Shown one piece after another: positions 1 to 8,121 of a DNA stretch of 36,103 nucleotides. The position numbers and the translations under genes were made by a program. The DNA is from Flavobacteriales bacterium (GTDB lineage Bacteria; Bacteroidota; Bacteroidia; Flavobacteriales; Flavobacteriaceae). Every line of letters starts with the position of its first letter. Position 1 is the stretch's first letter. The notes below the pieces were generated by a model. The model was given only the letters and a program-made list of their open reading frames with translations, was not told the origin of the DNA and did not search any database. The DNA is taken from positions 1 through 36,103 of the forward strand of contig JALWFE010000067.1 in NCBI GenBank assembly GCA_027039975.1, read 5' to 3'.

Positions 1-422
1 GGGCAAATCGGACACTGAGTGTCCCGATGCTAATCGGGATGTACCGAAGTGTCAGATTTTCGATTTCAGATTCGGTCGCCGAGTGATACACCCTACTTTT
101 GTCGGGGGGGGTTGTATCGAGGCGCAGATTTGCGATATCTGATTTTCTAATTGAAGTTAAGTTTCCGGTCTCATAACATTTTATTTTAAGTGTTTAACAT
201 AAGTATTTTAATTACCTAAATTAAGGATAAAATAAAACTATGCATAAAGTTAATAAAAAATTTTTTATGTTTTTGTGTTAAATGTTAGTTTTTAGTGGAA
301 AGTGTCAAGCTACAAAGTGTAAAGTGTTGCAGGCAGGACAAGGCGGTTGGACTGGGACGATAAAAACTGTTACTTAACCTCCGTTGATAATATATATTAT
401 TGTAAATTTAATAAAACACAAA
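1..422. repeat. Non-coding repeat-rich gap before trxB
   Basis: No plausible gene is visible here. The stretch holds short palindromes: GACACT-G-AGTGTC at 11-23 and CCCGAT/ATCGGG at 23-38. A 20-bp segment at 53-72 recurs inverted at 1867-1886. An imperfect inverted repeat has arms CGCC (77-80) plus GATACA (85-90), answered by TGTATC (113-118) plus GGCG (121-124). Degenerate heptads of the AAAGTGT type lie at about 299-327. The rest is AT-rich and featureless. These are the same classes of repeat that fill other gaps in this window. Confidence 0.6.
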
Positions 423-456
423 AAAAAACGGCATCGATTTTTCGGTGCCGTTTTTT
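423..456 (-). terminator. Rho-independent terminator of trxB (probably bidirectional)
   Basis: An 8-bp stem (429-436 with 443-450, one G-T wobble) encloses the loop ATTTTT. A-tracts flank it on one side and T-tracts on the other, so it can terminate in either direction. It begins about 20 bp past the trxB stop codon. Confidence 0.85.
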
Positions 457-475
457 AGATATAGAACACACATTT

Positions 476-1426
476 TTATTCATCTAAGGAAATAATATAT
501 TTCTCGGCATCCAATGCCGCTTTACAACCCGAAGCGGCTGCTGTCACCGCTTGCCTGTATACCGGATCCATTACATCACCGGCAGCGAATACTCCGGGCT
601 TATTGGTCTTGGTATTATCACATTGGGTTTTGATATAGCTGTTTTCATCTAAATCTATTTGTCCGCCCAAAAAGTCAGTATTGGGTTGATGACCGATAGC
701 TATAAACAAACCTTCTAATTTGATATCTTCTTTTTCACCGGTTTTGTTATTAACCACCCTGACGCCTTCTACTACTTTATCACCCAAAACTTCTTCGACT
801 TCGGTATTCCATTTGATTTCGATATTTTCTATACGCTTAACCCTTTCTTGCATCGCTTTTGATGCCCGCATTTGGTCGCGTCGAACAAACATATAAACTT
901 TTTTAGCCAAGCCGGCCAGATAACTGGCTTCTTCGGCGGCTGTATCGCCACCTCCGACTACCCCGACCGTCAAGCCTCTGTAAAAGAAACCGTCACAAGT
1001 AGCACAAGCAGACACACCACCACCACGTAAACGTTGCTCACTCTCCAGCCCGAGATATTTGGCCGTGGCACCTGTGGCTATAATCACTGCATCCGCTGTT
1101 ATTTCTTTATTGTTGTCTATCGTTACGATATGTTTTTCACCGGGTTTGTCTGCAAAGTTTACGGCAGTAGCCATACCGAAACGCACTTCCGTACCGAAAC
1201 GCTCGGCTTGTTTTTGCATATTTTCCATCAATTTCGGGCCTTGTAAGCCGTTGGGAAAACCGGGATAATTTTCAACGTCAGTAGTAGTTGTCAATTGACC
1301 ACCCATTTCCATTCCGGTATAAATAACCGGCTTTAATCCGGCTCTGGCTGCATAAATGCCCGCCGTATATCCGGCAGGTCCCGAACCTAAAATCAAAACT
1401 TGTATGTGTTCTCTTCCGTCACTCAT
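476..1426 (-). CDS. trxB: Thioredoxin-disulfide reductase
   Basis: Cytosolic FAD/NADPH flavoprotein that reduces thioredoxin. The 316-residue length is normal for low-molecular-weight bacterial TrxB. The N-terminal FAD-binding GSGPAG lies at residues 14-19. The redox-active CATC pair (C141, C144) sits in the inserted NADPH domain. The NADPH-binding GGGDTAAEEA starts at about 158. The C-terminal FAD motif GVFAAGDV is intact. The ATG follows an A/T-rich leader, with a consensus -7 box at 1452-1459 (minus strand), so the gene seems to be transcribed alone and to stop at the hairpin at 423-456. It supplies electrons for the thioredoxin system, which here also includes a DsbD-type transporter (13912) and a secreted thioredoxin-like protein (6122). 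The identification is secure. Confidence 0.97.
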   Translation of the reverse strand: MSDGREHIQVLILGSGPAGYTAGIYAARAGLKPVIYTGMEMGGQLTTTTDVENYPGFPNGLQGPKLMENMQKQAERFGTEVRFGMATAVNFADKPGEKHIVTIDNNKEITADAVIIATGATAKYLGLESEQRLRGGGVSACATCDGFFYRGLTVGVVGGGDTAAEEASYLAGLAKKVYMFVRRDQMRASKAMQERVKRIENIEIKWNTEVEEVLGDKVVEGVRVVNNKTGEKEDIKLEGLFIAIGHQPNTDFLGGQIDLDENSYIKTQCDNTKTNKPGVFAAGDVMDPVYRQAVTAAASGCKAALDAEKYIISLDE

Positions 1427-1451
1427 AATTTTTATATTTTTTTAATTTCCG

Positions 1452-1459
1452 CAAAGATA
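1452..1459 (-). promoter_or_regulatory. -7 promoter box of trxB
   Basis: On the minus strand the sequence is TATCTTTG, an exact match to the Bacteroidota sigma-A -7 consensus TAnnTTTG, 25 bp before the trxB ATG. I saw no well-placed -33 TTG. Confidence 0.6.
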
Positions 1460-1549
1460 CATCTTTTTTAGAGCTGATTTTTAAAAATTCAATCAATCGT
1501 TTTTATATTCAAATAATGATATCTTATATTGTATTCTACCAAGATGTTT

Positions 1550-1847
1550 CCGACGCTTGTCGGGGCTCAATGGTATTTTTTATTGTTTCAATATCAGCTC
1601 CGTAGGAGCAACCCATTACAAACAGGATTAAAAAAAATATAAGCCCCGACGTACGTCGGGGTCAACCCGAAAACTAGTTAAATGATATATTTTAATATAC
1701 ATTAAACGGGTCACCCCTACGGGGTTTTATTGTTCTAATATGATATTTTATACTACTACTAACAGGTCGCCCCTAACGGGGCTTAATGGATTTCTTTATC
1801 GTTTATACCTGGAAAATGTGCCGTCGGGGTCGGGAGACCCACGACGG
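1550..1847. repeat. Cluster of six short GC-rich hairpins
   Basis: The trxB-hisS gap contains six separate inverted repeats in about 300 bp of otherwise AT-rich DNA. They are: CCGAC/GTCGG (1550-1563); GCTCC-GTA-GGAGC (1597-1609); the perfect 18-bp palindrome CCCCGACGTACGTCGGGG (1644-1661); ACCCC-TAC-GGGGT (1713-1725); GCCCC-TAAC-GGGGC (1769-1782); and a longer CCGTCGGGGTC/GACCC-A-CGACGG stem (1821-1847). Most have loops containing TA. There is no coding potential. They resemble REP or BIME-like elements rather than terminators, since none has a clear T-tract. Confidence 0.75.
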
Positions 1848-1866
1848 AGCGGTTAAAAAAATCTGA

Positions 1867-1908
1867 AATCTGAAATCGAAAATCTGCACTTCGACAGGCT
1901 CAGTGACC
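1867..1908. repeat. Dispersed repeat: AATCTGAAATC segment plus CACTTCGACAGGCTCAGTGACC-type element
   Basis: Positions 1867-1886 recur inverted at 53-72 with no mismatch. They run straight into a copy (1887-1908) of the CACTTCGACARGCTCAGTGACC-type repeat, which recurs at 13612-13632 and 13658-13679. Such elements are common between genes in many environmental bacterial genomes. Confidence 0.7.
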
Positions 1909-1927
1909 GTTTCTGAAATCAATAAAA

Positions 1928-1988
1928 ATTCCTCAATTCCTCAATTCATCACTTCATCATTTCATCAACTCCTCGGCTCCTCGGCTCT
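1928..1988. repeat. Degenerate 8-bp tandem array 3' of hisS
   Basis: Imperfect octamers such as CTCAATTC, ATCATTTC and CTCGGCTC run for about 60 bp and stop roughly 15 bp short of the hisS stop codon. On the hisS coding strand the array is G/A-rich (GATGAA/GAGGAA type). Related octamers occur at 8051-8088 and 23560-23606. Confidence 0.7.
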
Positions 1989-2003
1989 GTATGAGCCACA
2001 CTT

Positions 2004-3377
2004 TTATTTTTTTGATTTCACAATCTCTATCATCTCTTCCAAATCAACTTCACGCTGGCTGCCGTCCGTCATATTTTTAAGTGTAAAAGTATTGTTTACC
2101 ATTTCGTTGCTACCGGCAAGGGCTACGAAGGGTATTTGACGTTTATTGGCGTAGGTCATTTGTTTTTTCATCTTGACGGTATCGGGATAGAGTTCAGCTT
2201 TAATGCCTGTCCGACGCAATTTTTGAACGGCTTTTAAACTGTAAAGGGCTTCTTTTTCTCCGAAATTGATAAAAAGCACATCCGGTTTGGGAATACTGAC
2301 GTTTTCAAACAGACCGAGCTCCTCCATTACGAGATAAATCCGGTCCAAACCGAATGAAATACCGATACCGCTCATGTTTTTCAGTCCGAATATACCGGTC
2401 AAATCGTCATATCTGCCGCCACCGCCAATGGAACCCATTTGCACGTTTTTGGCACTAACTTCGAAAATACTGCCTGTATAATAATTTAAACCGCGGGCTA
2501 AGGTTATATCAAATTCAATTCCGGCGGATTGTAAGCCGGTTTCCGACAAGCTGTTTAAGACAAATTCCAATTCTTCCAAACCTTTTTGACCGGTTTCGGA
2601 ATCAGCCAATAAAGTTTTGAGCAAGTCAATCTTGGCTTTATTATCGCCTTTGAAATTAAAAATCGGTGTGATATTATCTATAGATTGTTGCGAAATGCCT
2701 TTGCTTGCCATTTCTTTGACAACGCCTTCCTCTCCTATTTTATCCAGTTTGTCGAGTGCTACGACAAAATCGGTAAATTTATCTTTTTCTTCCAGCAAAT
2801 CCGCCAAGCCGGAAAGGATTTTACGGTTGTTTATTTTAATGGTAACCGGTAATTTTAACGCTGTAAAAACGGCATCGTAAAGGAGAACAAATTCCACATC
2901 TTGCCAAAGCGAACGGCTACCGACCACATCGGCATCGCATTGATAAAATTCTCTAAAACGACCTTTTTGCGGACGGTCGGCACGCCAAACCGGTTGAATT
3001 TGGTATCGTTTAAAAGGAAAAATCAATTCGTTTTGATGTTGCACTACATAACGGGCAAACGGCACGGTTAAATCATAACGGAGGGCTTTTTCCGAAATTT
3101 TTGTTGTCAATTTTTTCGCATCTTTTTCAGTTAATAAATTGTCATCAACTTTGCGTAAAAAATCACCGGAATTTAAAATTTTAAAAATCAAGCGGTCGCC
3201 TTCGTCACCATATTTTCCCATCAAGGTTGACAGGTTTTCAAACGAAGGTGTTTCAATAGGTGCAAAGCCAAACAATTCAAATTGGTTTTTGATATGGTTG
3301 ATGATAAAATTGCGTTTGGCTATTTGTTCCGCCGAAAAATCTCTGGTGCCTTTGGGAATACCCGGTTTTTGTGCCAT
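2004..3377 (-). CDS. hisS: Histidine-tRNA ligase
   Basis: Class II aminoacyl-tRNA synthetase that charges tRNA-His (457 residues, a normal length for the family). Class II motif 1 is around residues 38-47. Motif 2 is YQIQPVWRADRPQKGRFREF at about 125-144. The histidine-binding LARGLNYYTG lies near residue 300. Motif 3 reads SGIGISFGLDRIYLV. The C-terminal half (about 365-450) is the anticodon-binding domain. It ends 104 bp before lysA in the same direction and may share transcripts with lysA and thiI, although the sequence just upstream of the start (ATATTTG) could also serve as a weak -7 box. The identification is secure. Confidence 0.97.
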   Translation of the reverse strand: MAQKPGIPKGTRDFSAEQIAKRNFIINHIKNQFELFGFAPIETPSFENLSTLMGKYGDEGDRLIFKILNSGDFLRKVDDNLLTEKDAKKLTTKISEKALRYDLTVPFARYVVQHQNELIFPFKRYQIQPVWRADRPQKGRFREFYQCDADVVGSRSLWQDVEFVLLYDAVFTALKLPVTIKINNRKILSGLADLLEEKDKFTDFVVALDKLDKIGEEGVVKEMASKGISQQSIDNITPIFNFKGDNKAKIDLLKTLLADSETGQKGLEELEFVLNSLSETGLQSAGIEFDITLARGLNYYTGSIFEVSAKNVQMGSIGGGGRYDDLTGIFGLKNMSGIGISFGLDRIYLVMEELGLFENVSIPKPDVLFINFGEKEALYSLKAVQKLRRTGIKAELYPDTVKMKKQMTYANKRQIPFVALAGSNEMVNNTFTLKNMTDGSQREVDLEEMIEIVKSKK

Positions 3378-3481
3378 GTCAATTGTAGTTTAAATTCCTT
3401 GCAAATATCGTTGTTTTTGTGACAAGGTGCAAATTCGTAATAACAAGGTTGTAGGAAAATATTTTATACCAAATATTTAAA

Positions 3482-4639
3482 TTAAGGATGACTGATATCC
3501 GTTATGATACCGCCGGATATGAGAATTTCTTTCGGTTTATCTTGCAAATTATAAACCGAACTCATCGAAAAACCGTAAGCCCCGGCATTTTTAATCATCA
3601 ATATATCGTCTTTAGTTACAGTCGGTAGTAAACGGTTATGAGCAAAAGTGTCTTCTTCGCATAAAACACCGACTACATCATATTTTTCAGTAGCAGATCC
3701 GGTGTTTGACAAATTGACTATTTCGTGATAAGCATCATAATACATCGGTCTTATCAAATGATGAAAACCGGAATTAACACCTACAAATTTTTTGTCAAAA
3801 CCTTGTTTGACCACATTGACTTTGACCAATAAAACTCCGGCATCGCTCACCAGAAATTTTCCGGGTTCAAATTTGATACGGACAGGGTAGGGGAGTGCAT
3901 CGATTTTCTTTTTAATATAAAAGGCATAGGCTTTTAAGTCAATTGTTTTGTCCTCAGGATGATATTTTACTTTGAACCCGCTTCCCAAATCAATATATTT
4001 TAACCCTTCGAAGTATTTGGCAAAGTCGAAAATGACATCCACAGATCGGGCTAAATCTTGCCAAGTGCCGACATCCGAACCAGTGTGCAAATGTAAAGAA
4101 TCAACTTTTAAACCTTTACGGATGTATCGTTTGATAACGTCCAATTGATTTATGGGAATACCGAATTTTGAGTCGTTGTGTCCCGTGGCAATTTTTTGAT
4201 TACCACCTATTTGATTACCCGGATTGATACGTAATCCAATGCTTGTAGCAGGATAATTTTTTAATATAAAATCAAAATATTCCGTGGCACCTATATGGGT
4301 ATGAATTTTATGGTCAAAGGCAAATTTCAAATCATTTACGGAAGGACAACTGGGCGTATATATGATTTTTTCTTTTTCAAATCCTAGTGATAAAGCTCTT
4401 TTGATTTCATTTACCGATACGGCATCAACCCCTAGACCGTTTTTAAGCATAATTTTAAGGATTTCAGGATTTTCATTGGCTTTCATAGCGTAATGAATGT
4501 CAAAAGGTAAATCCTTAAAATCCTTTTGTAATTTTTGTATTTGCCGGTTTATCACGGCTTCGGAATAGACATAAACGGGTGTACCGTATTTTTTGGCTAT
4601 TTTAAGAAGTAAACGGTTGTCATTCAGTGGATTTGTCAT
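3482..4639 (-). CDS. lysA: Diaminopimelate decarboxylase
   Basis: PLP-dependent enzyme of alanine-racemase fold that makes L-lysine from meso-diaminopimelate. The PLP-binding lysine is K53 in HYAMKAN. The cofactor phosphate region includes HLHTGSD (about 183-189) and DLGSGF. EPGKFLV (258-264) is the substrate/cofactor arginine region, with lysine where many homologues have arginine. The active-site cysteine motif CEEDTF starts at C327. The C-terminal GAYGFSMSSVYN is the classic family ending. At 385 residues it is slightly short, matching the Bacteroidota subfamily. It lies 80 bp downstream of thiI on the same strand. The fold type and the C-terminal motif favour LysA over ornithine or carboxynorspermidine decarboxylases. 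Confidence 0.92.
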   Translation of the reverse strand: MTNPLNDNRLLLKIAKKYGTPVYVYSEAVINRQIQKLQKDFKDLPFDIHYAMKANENPEILKIMLKNGLGVDAVSVNEIKRALSLGFEKEKIIYTPSCPSVNDLKFAFDHKIHTHIGATEYFDFILKNYPATSIGLRINPGNQIGGNQKIATGHNDSKFGIPINQLDVIKRYIRKGLKVDSLHLHTGSDVGTWQDLARSVDVIFDFAKYFEGLKYIDLGSGFKVKYHPEDKTIDLKAYAFYIKKKIDALPYPVRIKFEPGKFLVSDAGVLLVKVNVVKQGFDKKFVGVNSGFHHLIRPMYYDAYHEIVNLSNTGSATEKYDVVGVLCEEDTFAHNRLLPTVTKDDILMIKNAGAYGFSMSSVYNLQDKPKEILISGGIITDISHP

Positions 4640-4662
4640 TTTTTGTTATATTGGATAAAATT

Positions 4663-4702
4663 TAAGATTATTAAGATTATATAAGATTATTAAGATTATA
4701 AT
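4663..4702. repeat. Two-copy 19-bp direct repeat between thiI and lysA
   Basis: A 19-bp unit made of two AAGATTAT-type half units is present twice in tandem, immediately upstream of lysA. It is highly AT-rich. It could be a slippage product or could affect promoter DNA geometry. No function is evident. Confidence 0.7.
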
Positions 4703-4719
4703 AAAATGCTTAAAAAATT

Positions 4720-5919
4720 TTACACGATATTGTCAGCATCGGAAATAACCATTGTTTCCGTTTTTTGCAAAGCATTTTCAATCAATGATGCAACATCCAA
4801 TTTGGCGTATTGTTCTTTGACATAATCCAGCCGGGCTTTGGTTTCGGGAGATTTTGGGGTAAACAAACTGCAAGCGTCGTCGTGTGGCAAAATGGAGATA
4901 TCAAATGTGCCGATTTTTTTAGCGGTTTCGATGATAAATTTTTTATCCAAAGTCACTAACGGGCGAATGACCAACATTCCGGTTGCGTCCTCCGTTGCCT
5001 TCATATTTTCAAGTGTTTGCGAAGCAACTTGTCCCAAAGAATCACCGGTGACCAAAGCTTTGGCTTTTTCTTCCGTTGCCAATCTCTCTCCGATTTGCAG
5101 CATGACACGTCGCAGTAAAATTAAACGTAAACGGGGATCTGTATGCTTGGCAATGGCTTGTTGAATTTCTAAAACCGGAATCACATAGAGTTTGATTTGT
5201 CCTTGAAAATCTGTCAATTTTTTGACCAGCATTTTAACTTTGTCAATGGATTGCGGTGATGTTTTCGGGACCGAATGAAAATGTGCCGCCGTAATATGCA
5301 AGCCGCGATTCATAGCCATAAAAGTGGCTACGGGAGAATCGATACCTCCGGATAGCATGGCAATAGCTTTGCCCGAAGTGCCGACCGGTAACCCGCCTAT
5401 ACCGGGTATAATCTTGGAATATATCAATGTATAGTCGCCCCGGACTTTGATATACAATTTAAAATCTGGATGTGTCAAATCCACTTTTTTGTTCAATTTT
5501 TCATGGATAGCACTTCCTACACGGCGGGCAATATCCATAGAACTAAAAGGAACAGCTTTGTTGATACGTTTGGCAATCACGGCAAAACTGTCAAAACCAT
5601 CCGAATACCGTTTGGCGTGTGCTACCGATTTTTCTGTAATTTCCTCTAATGTTACCCCTGCTTTATCAGCTACATAAAATCCTGTTATTCCGGGGGTGTT
5701 TTTTATTTTGTCAATAATTTTCTCAAAAGACTCTCCGGGAATCTCTTTGACAATTTCTATAAAATAGGAACCGCCATGAGCTTTGGAAAAATTGAGATAA
5801 TTTTTATAATTTGCCAATTTCCGTTTCAGATTTCTAATCAGTTGCTTGATAAAAATTCTTTGATTTTTGCCTTTTAAATAAATTTCTTCAAAATTGATGA
5901 TGAGTATTTTGTCAGTCAT
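4720..5919 (-). CDS. thiI: tRNA 4-thiouridine synthase ThiI (no rhodanese domain)
   Basis: ATP-dependent enzyme that adenylates U8 of tRNA for sulfur insertion; in many bacteria it is also linked to thiazole synthesis. The order is an N-terminal ferredoxin-like domain (about 1-75), a THUMP domain (about 75-170) and a PP-loop AANH domain with SGGIDS at 190-195 and GDSLGQVASQTLENM at about 290-304. The conserved cysteine is C348 in HDDACSLF. The protein ends near residue 399 without the C-terminal rhodanese domain of E. coli ThiI, as in many Gram-positive and Bacteroidota homologues, so a separate sulfur donor must act. I place the start at the internal ATG at 5917-5919 because MTDKILIINFEEIYLKGKNQ is the usual N-terminus; an upstream in-frame ATG would add 20 atypical residues. 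Confidence 0.93.
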   Translation of the reverse strand: MTDKILIINFEEIYLKGKNQRIFIKQLIRNLKRKLANYKNYLNFSKAHGGSYFIEIVKEIPGESFEKIIDKIKNTPGITGFYVADKAGVTLEEITEKSVAHAKRYSDGFDSFAVIAKRINKAVPFSSMDIARRVGSAIHEKLNKKVDLTHPDFKLYIKVRGDYTLIYSKIIPGIGGLPVGTSGKAIAMLSGGIDSPVATFMAMNRGLHITAAHFHSVPKTSPQSIDKVKMLVKKLTDFQGQIKLYVIPVLEIQQAIAKHTDPRLRLILLRRVMLQIGERLATEEKAKALVTGDSLGQVASQTLENMKATEDATGMLVIRPLVTLDKKFIIETAKKIGTFDISILPHDDACSLFTPKSPETKARLDYVKEQYAKLDVASLIENALQKTETMVISDADNIV

Positions 5920-6068
5920 TTTTATTAAATAAATTTTATTGCGCAAATATGCTAAATTTTGCAAGCTAAAACTAAACAAATTTTATAGATTTTATAAGCT
6001 AAAAGTAAGATTTTTTTAAAGTAAAAAATTTTGCAAAAAGATTATTCTAACTAATTAAAAAAGTTTAG

Positions 6069-6076
6069 TATTTTTG
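6069..6076 (+). promoter_or_regulatory. -7 promoter box of the thioredoxin-like gene
   Basis: TATTTTTG matches TAnnTTTG and lies 45 bp before the ATG at 6122, in the divergent thiI/thioredoxin gap. Confidence 0.55.
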
Positions 6077-6121
6077 GCACTATTATTGTAAAAGTTAAAA
6101 AAAAATAAAAAACAGAATAAA

Positions 6122-6583
6122 ATGAAAAAAATAATTGTATTGACTTTAATGTTGGCTTGGTATTTAGTACCGGCACAAGAACACAAAACGGAATTGAATT
6201 GGTTGACCGATTTTGAAAAAGCCAAAGTGATTGCTAAAAAGGAACATAAACCTATTTTAATGTTATTTACCGGTTCCGATTGGTGTCCGCCGTGTAAAGC
6301 CATGCACAACGAGTTGTTTCATAATCCGGAATTTATCGAACTTTCCAAACAAGTGGTATTGGTAATGGTGGATTTTCCCAGACGTAAACCAATGAGCATG
6401 GAGCAACGTAAGAAAAATCAAATGTTAGCCTCCAAATTTCATCGTGGGGGTGTCCCGACTTTTGTTGCTGTTACTCCAGATGAAAAAGTTTTAGGGAAAA
6501 TGACCGGGTATATGTTTGGACATCCCGAACGTGATATTAATTTCTTTAAAGAAATTATTGAGAAAAATAAGAAAAGAAAATAA
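6122..6583 (+). CDS. Secreted thioredoxin-family protein (Thioredoxin_7-like)
   Basis: Periplasmic thiol-disulfide protein of 153 residues. The N-terminus (MKKIIVLTLMLAWYLVPAQE) is a typical Bacteroidota signal peptide ending in a short hydrophobic stretch before AQE. The thioredoxin core follows, with the redox motif WCPPCK (C55, C58) and a cis-proline region GVPTFVAV near residue 115. The basic C-terminus may contact the envelope. The closest families are the DUF255/thioredoxin_7 reductases that receive electrons from DsbD-type transporters; a DsbD gene is present at 13912. It is transcribed alone, divergently from thiI. The exact substrate is unknown. Confidence 0.88.
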   Translation: MKKIIVLTLMLAWYLVPAQEHKTELNWLTDFEKAKVIAKKEHKPILMLFTGSDWCPPCKAMHNELFHNPEFIELSKQVVLVMVDFPRRKPMSMEQRKKNQMLASKFHRGGVPTFVAVTPDEKVLGKMTGYMFGHPERDINFFKEIIEKNKKRK

Positions 6584-6623
6584 AATCTAAATAACAGTCT
6601 CAAAAACAAAATTTGTTATAAAA

Positions 6624-6656
6624 ATTAAGGCTGCCTTGAAAAAGACAACCTTAATA
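6624..6656 (-). terminator. Likely terminator of the DUF5684 gene
   Basis: On the minus strand GGTTGTC pairs with GGCAGCC as a 7-bp stem with two G-U wobbles, followed by TTAATTTTT. Read on the plus strand the same positions give A-C mismatches, so the hairpin favours the minus-strand gene. It lies between convergent genes. Confidence 0.6.
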
Positions 6657-6659
6657 AAT

Positions 6660-7016
6660 TTATTGTTCAATTTTTTTAGTTACATCATCTTCCGGAGGTC
6701 CAAGATATTTAGCATCACCAAATGCTAAGACAGGGAAGAAAATTATTCCCAAGAAAACCAAACCAATTGCAAATAATACACTTTTTCCAAAGCTTTTAGC
6801 CAATAAATAACAGAGGTAGAAAGCGAAAATAACGCCAACGTAAGGAATGTAAACCAATAAACCGAACCACCCCGGTTTTCCTACTATTTCAGCTAATACC
6901 CACAGATTGTAAAAAGGAATGATTGATTTCCAGCCGGGAACTCCGGCTTTTTCATAAATTTTCCAAAGGGAAACAATCATCAAAATAATGATGAGAAAAA
7001 TTATTATAAATACCAT
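6660..7016 (-). CDS. DUF5684-type small membrane protein
   Basis: 118 residues. An N-terminal membrane helix (VFIIIFLIIILMIVSLW) precedes the motif YEKAGVPGWKSIIPFYN, and at least two more hydrophobic segments follow (about 48-68 and 72-98). The combination of aG.PGWksiIPfYN with later GKPGW is characteristic of DUF5684, which also occurs fused to signal peptidase I in Bacteroidota. The start is set at 7016: an upstream in-frame ATG (7085) lies before the -7 box at 7074-7081 and would not be transcribed from it. Its function is unknown. It is followed by a hairpin at 6624-6656. Confidence 0.8.
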   Translation of the reverse strand: MVFIIIFLIIILMIVSLWKIYEKAGVPGWKSIIPFYNLWVLAEIVGKPGWFGLLVYIPYVGVIFAFYLCYLLAKSFGKSVLFAIGLVFLGIIFFPVLAFGDAKYLGPPEDDVTKKIEQ

Positions 7017-7073
7017 AGTTGAATATATTTTAGTTATGCCTACTCTAAACAGTTTTCGGCTTCCCTGATGCAA

Positions 7074-7081
7074 CAAATATA
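7074..7081 (-). promoter_or_regulatory. -7 promoter box of the DUF5684 gene
   Basis: Minus-strand TATATTTG matches TAnnTTTG, with a possible -33 TTG at 7099-7101 (17-bp spacing). It decides the start choice for the downstream gene. Confidence 0.6.
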
Positions 7082-7112
7082 ACAAAAATTTTAATTTTCA
7101 ATTACGGGATTT

Positions 7113-7931
7113 TTATGGAAATTTCGGAAATTTTTTAAAATCCGGTTTTCTTTTTTCCAAAAAAGCCTGTTTACCTTCCTGTGCTTCATCCATCAAATAG
7201 AACATCAAAGTCGCATCACCGGCAAATTCCATCAAGCCGCGTTGTCCGTCAAGTTCGGCATTTAAAGCCCGCTTAATCATCCGGATAGCCATTGGACTTT
7301 TTTCTTGTATTTTTTGACACCATTCAACCGTTGTATCTTCTAATTGTTCCAAAGGAACAACTTTGTTCACCATACCCATCTGTTCAGCTTCTTTGGCAGT
7401 ATATTGGTCGCATAAAAACCAAATTTCCCGGGCTTTTTTTTGTCCTACGTGTCGTGCCAGATAAGACGAACCGAAACCACCGTCAAAACTGCCGACTTTC
7501 GGTCCCGTTTGTCCGAAACGGGCGTTTTCACTGGCAATGGTTAAATCACAGACTACATGTAAAACGTGTCCGCCGCCTATGGCATAACCATTCACCATAG
7601 CAATAACCGGCTTGGGAATGGAACGGATTTTTTTGTGTACATCCAAGACATTTAATCGCGGTACACCGTCTTCACCGATATAACCGCCTTTACCTTTGAC
7701 ATTCTGGTCCCCACCACTGCAAAATGCCTTATCACCGGCTCCTGTCAGTACAACAACATCAATATCGGGATCGCGGTGACTGATTTCCAATGCATCCAAA
7801 ATTTCATCATTGGTTTTAGGGCGAAATGCATTGTAAACATGTGGACGGTTTATCGTTATCTTTGCAATGCCTTCAAAATATTCAAACAAAATATCTTCAT
7901 ATTCTTTAATGGTTTGCCAATTTCTTTTCAT
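7113..7931 (-). CDS. menB: 1,4-Dihydroxy-2-naphthoyl-CoA synthase
   Basis: Crotonase-superfamily enzyme that closes the naphthoquinone ring from o-succinylbenzoyl-CoA in menaquinone synthesis (272 residues, normal length). Diagnostic stretches are [14 protein letters not shown] (oxyanion-hole region near 71-84), [16 protein letters not shown] and [20 protein letters not shown], which distinguish MenB from ordinary enoyl-CoA hydratases. The [12 protein letters not shown] form is typical of bicarbonate-dependent MenB. It has its own -7 box at 7960-7967. No other men genes are in the window. Menaquinone is the usual respiratory quinone in Bacteroidota, consistent with the inferred host. Confidence 0.96.
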   Translation of the reverse strand: MKRNWQTIKEYEDILFEYFEGIAKITINRPHVYNAFRPKTNDEILDALEISHRDPDIDVVVLTGAGDKAFCSGGDQNVKGKGGYIGEDGVPRLNVLDVHKKIRSIPKPVIAMVNGYAIGGGHVLHVVCDLTIASENARFGQTGPKVGSFDGGFGSSYLARHVGQKKAREIWFLCDQYTAKEAEQMGMVNKVVPLEQLEDTTVEWCQKIQEKSPMAIRMIKRALNAELDGQRGLMEFAGDATLMFYLMDEAQEGKQAFLEKRKPDFKKFPKFP

Positions 7932-7959
7932 TTTTATTTTATGTTTTTTTGTTTAACTG

Positions 7960-7967
7960 CAAATTTA
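7960..7967 (-). promoter_or_regulatory. -7 promoter box of menB
   Basis: Minus-strand TAAATTTG matches TAnnTTTG, 28 bp before the menB ATG. Confidence 0.6.
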
Positions 7968-8050
7968 ATGATTATTGAGGAATTGATGATTTGTTCCGGT
8001 TCATAGTATATTGCTTTCTTTGATGTTATTTATTACTTCATACTTTATGC

Positions 8051-8121
8051 TCCTCATTTCCTCATTTCCTCATTTCCTCATTTCCTCAAAAATTTGCCAC
8101 TTGCTACTTGTTACTTATTGT
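8051..8121. repeat. Octamer array followed by a heptad array overlapping the end of the mannose-1-phosphate guanylyltransferase gene
   Basis: TCCTCATT is repeated 4.6 times (8051-8088). Then, from 8094, four TTGNNAC-type heptads run on into the last codons of the mannose-1-phosphate guanylyltransferase gene. Read on the coding strand these are AAGTAGC-type units. The unit AAGTAGC supplies the TAG stop of that gene, and the final residues SNK are encoded by repeat sequence. Confidence 0.8.

Noticed and set aside
1903-2139. Plus-strand frame across the end of hisS
   Set aside because: It starts in the octamer array and continues antisense to hisS, with no independent support.
5920-5979. Upstream start for thiI adding 20 residues
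   Set aside because: The extra residues do not resemble the family N-terminus, and the internal ATG gives the standard start.
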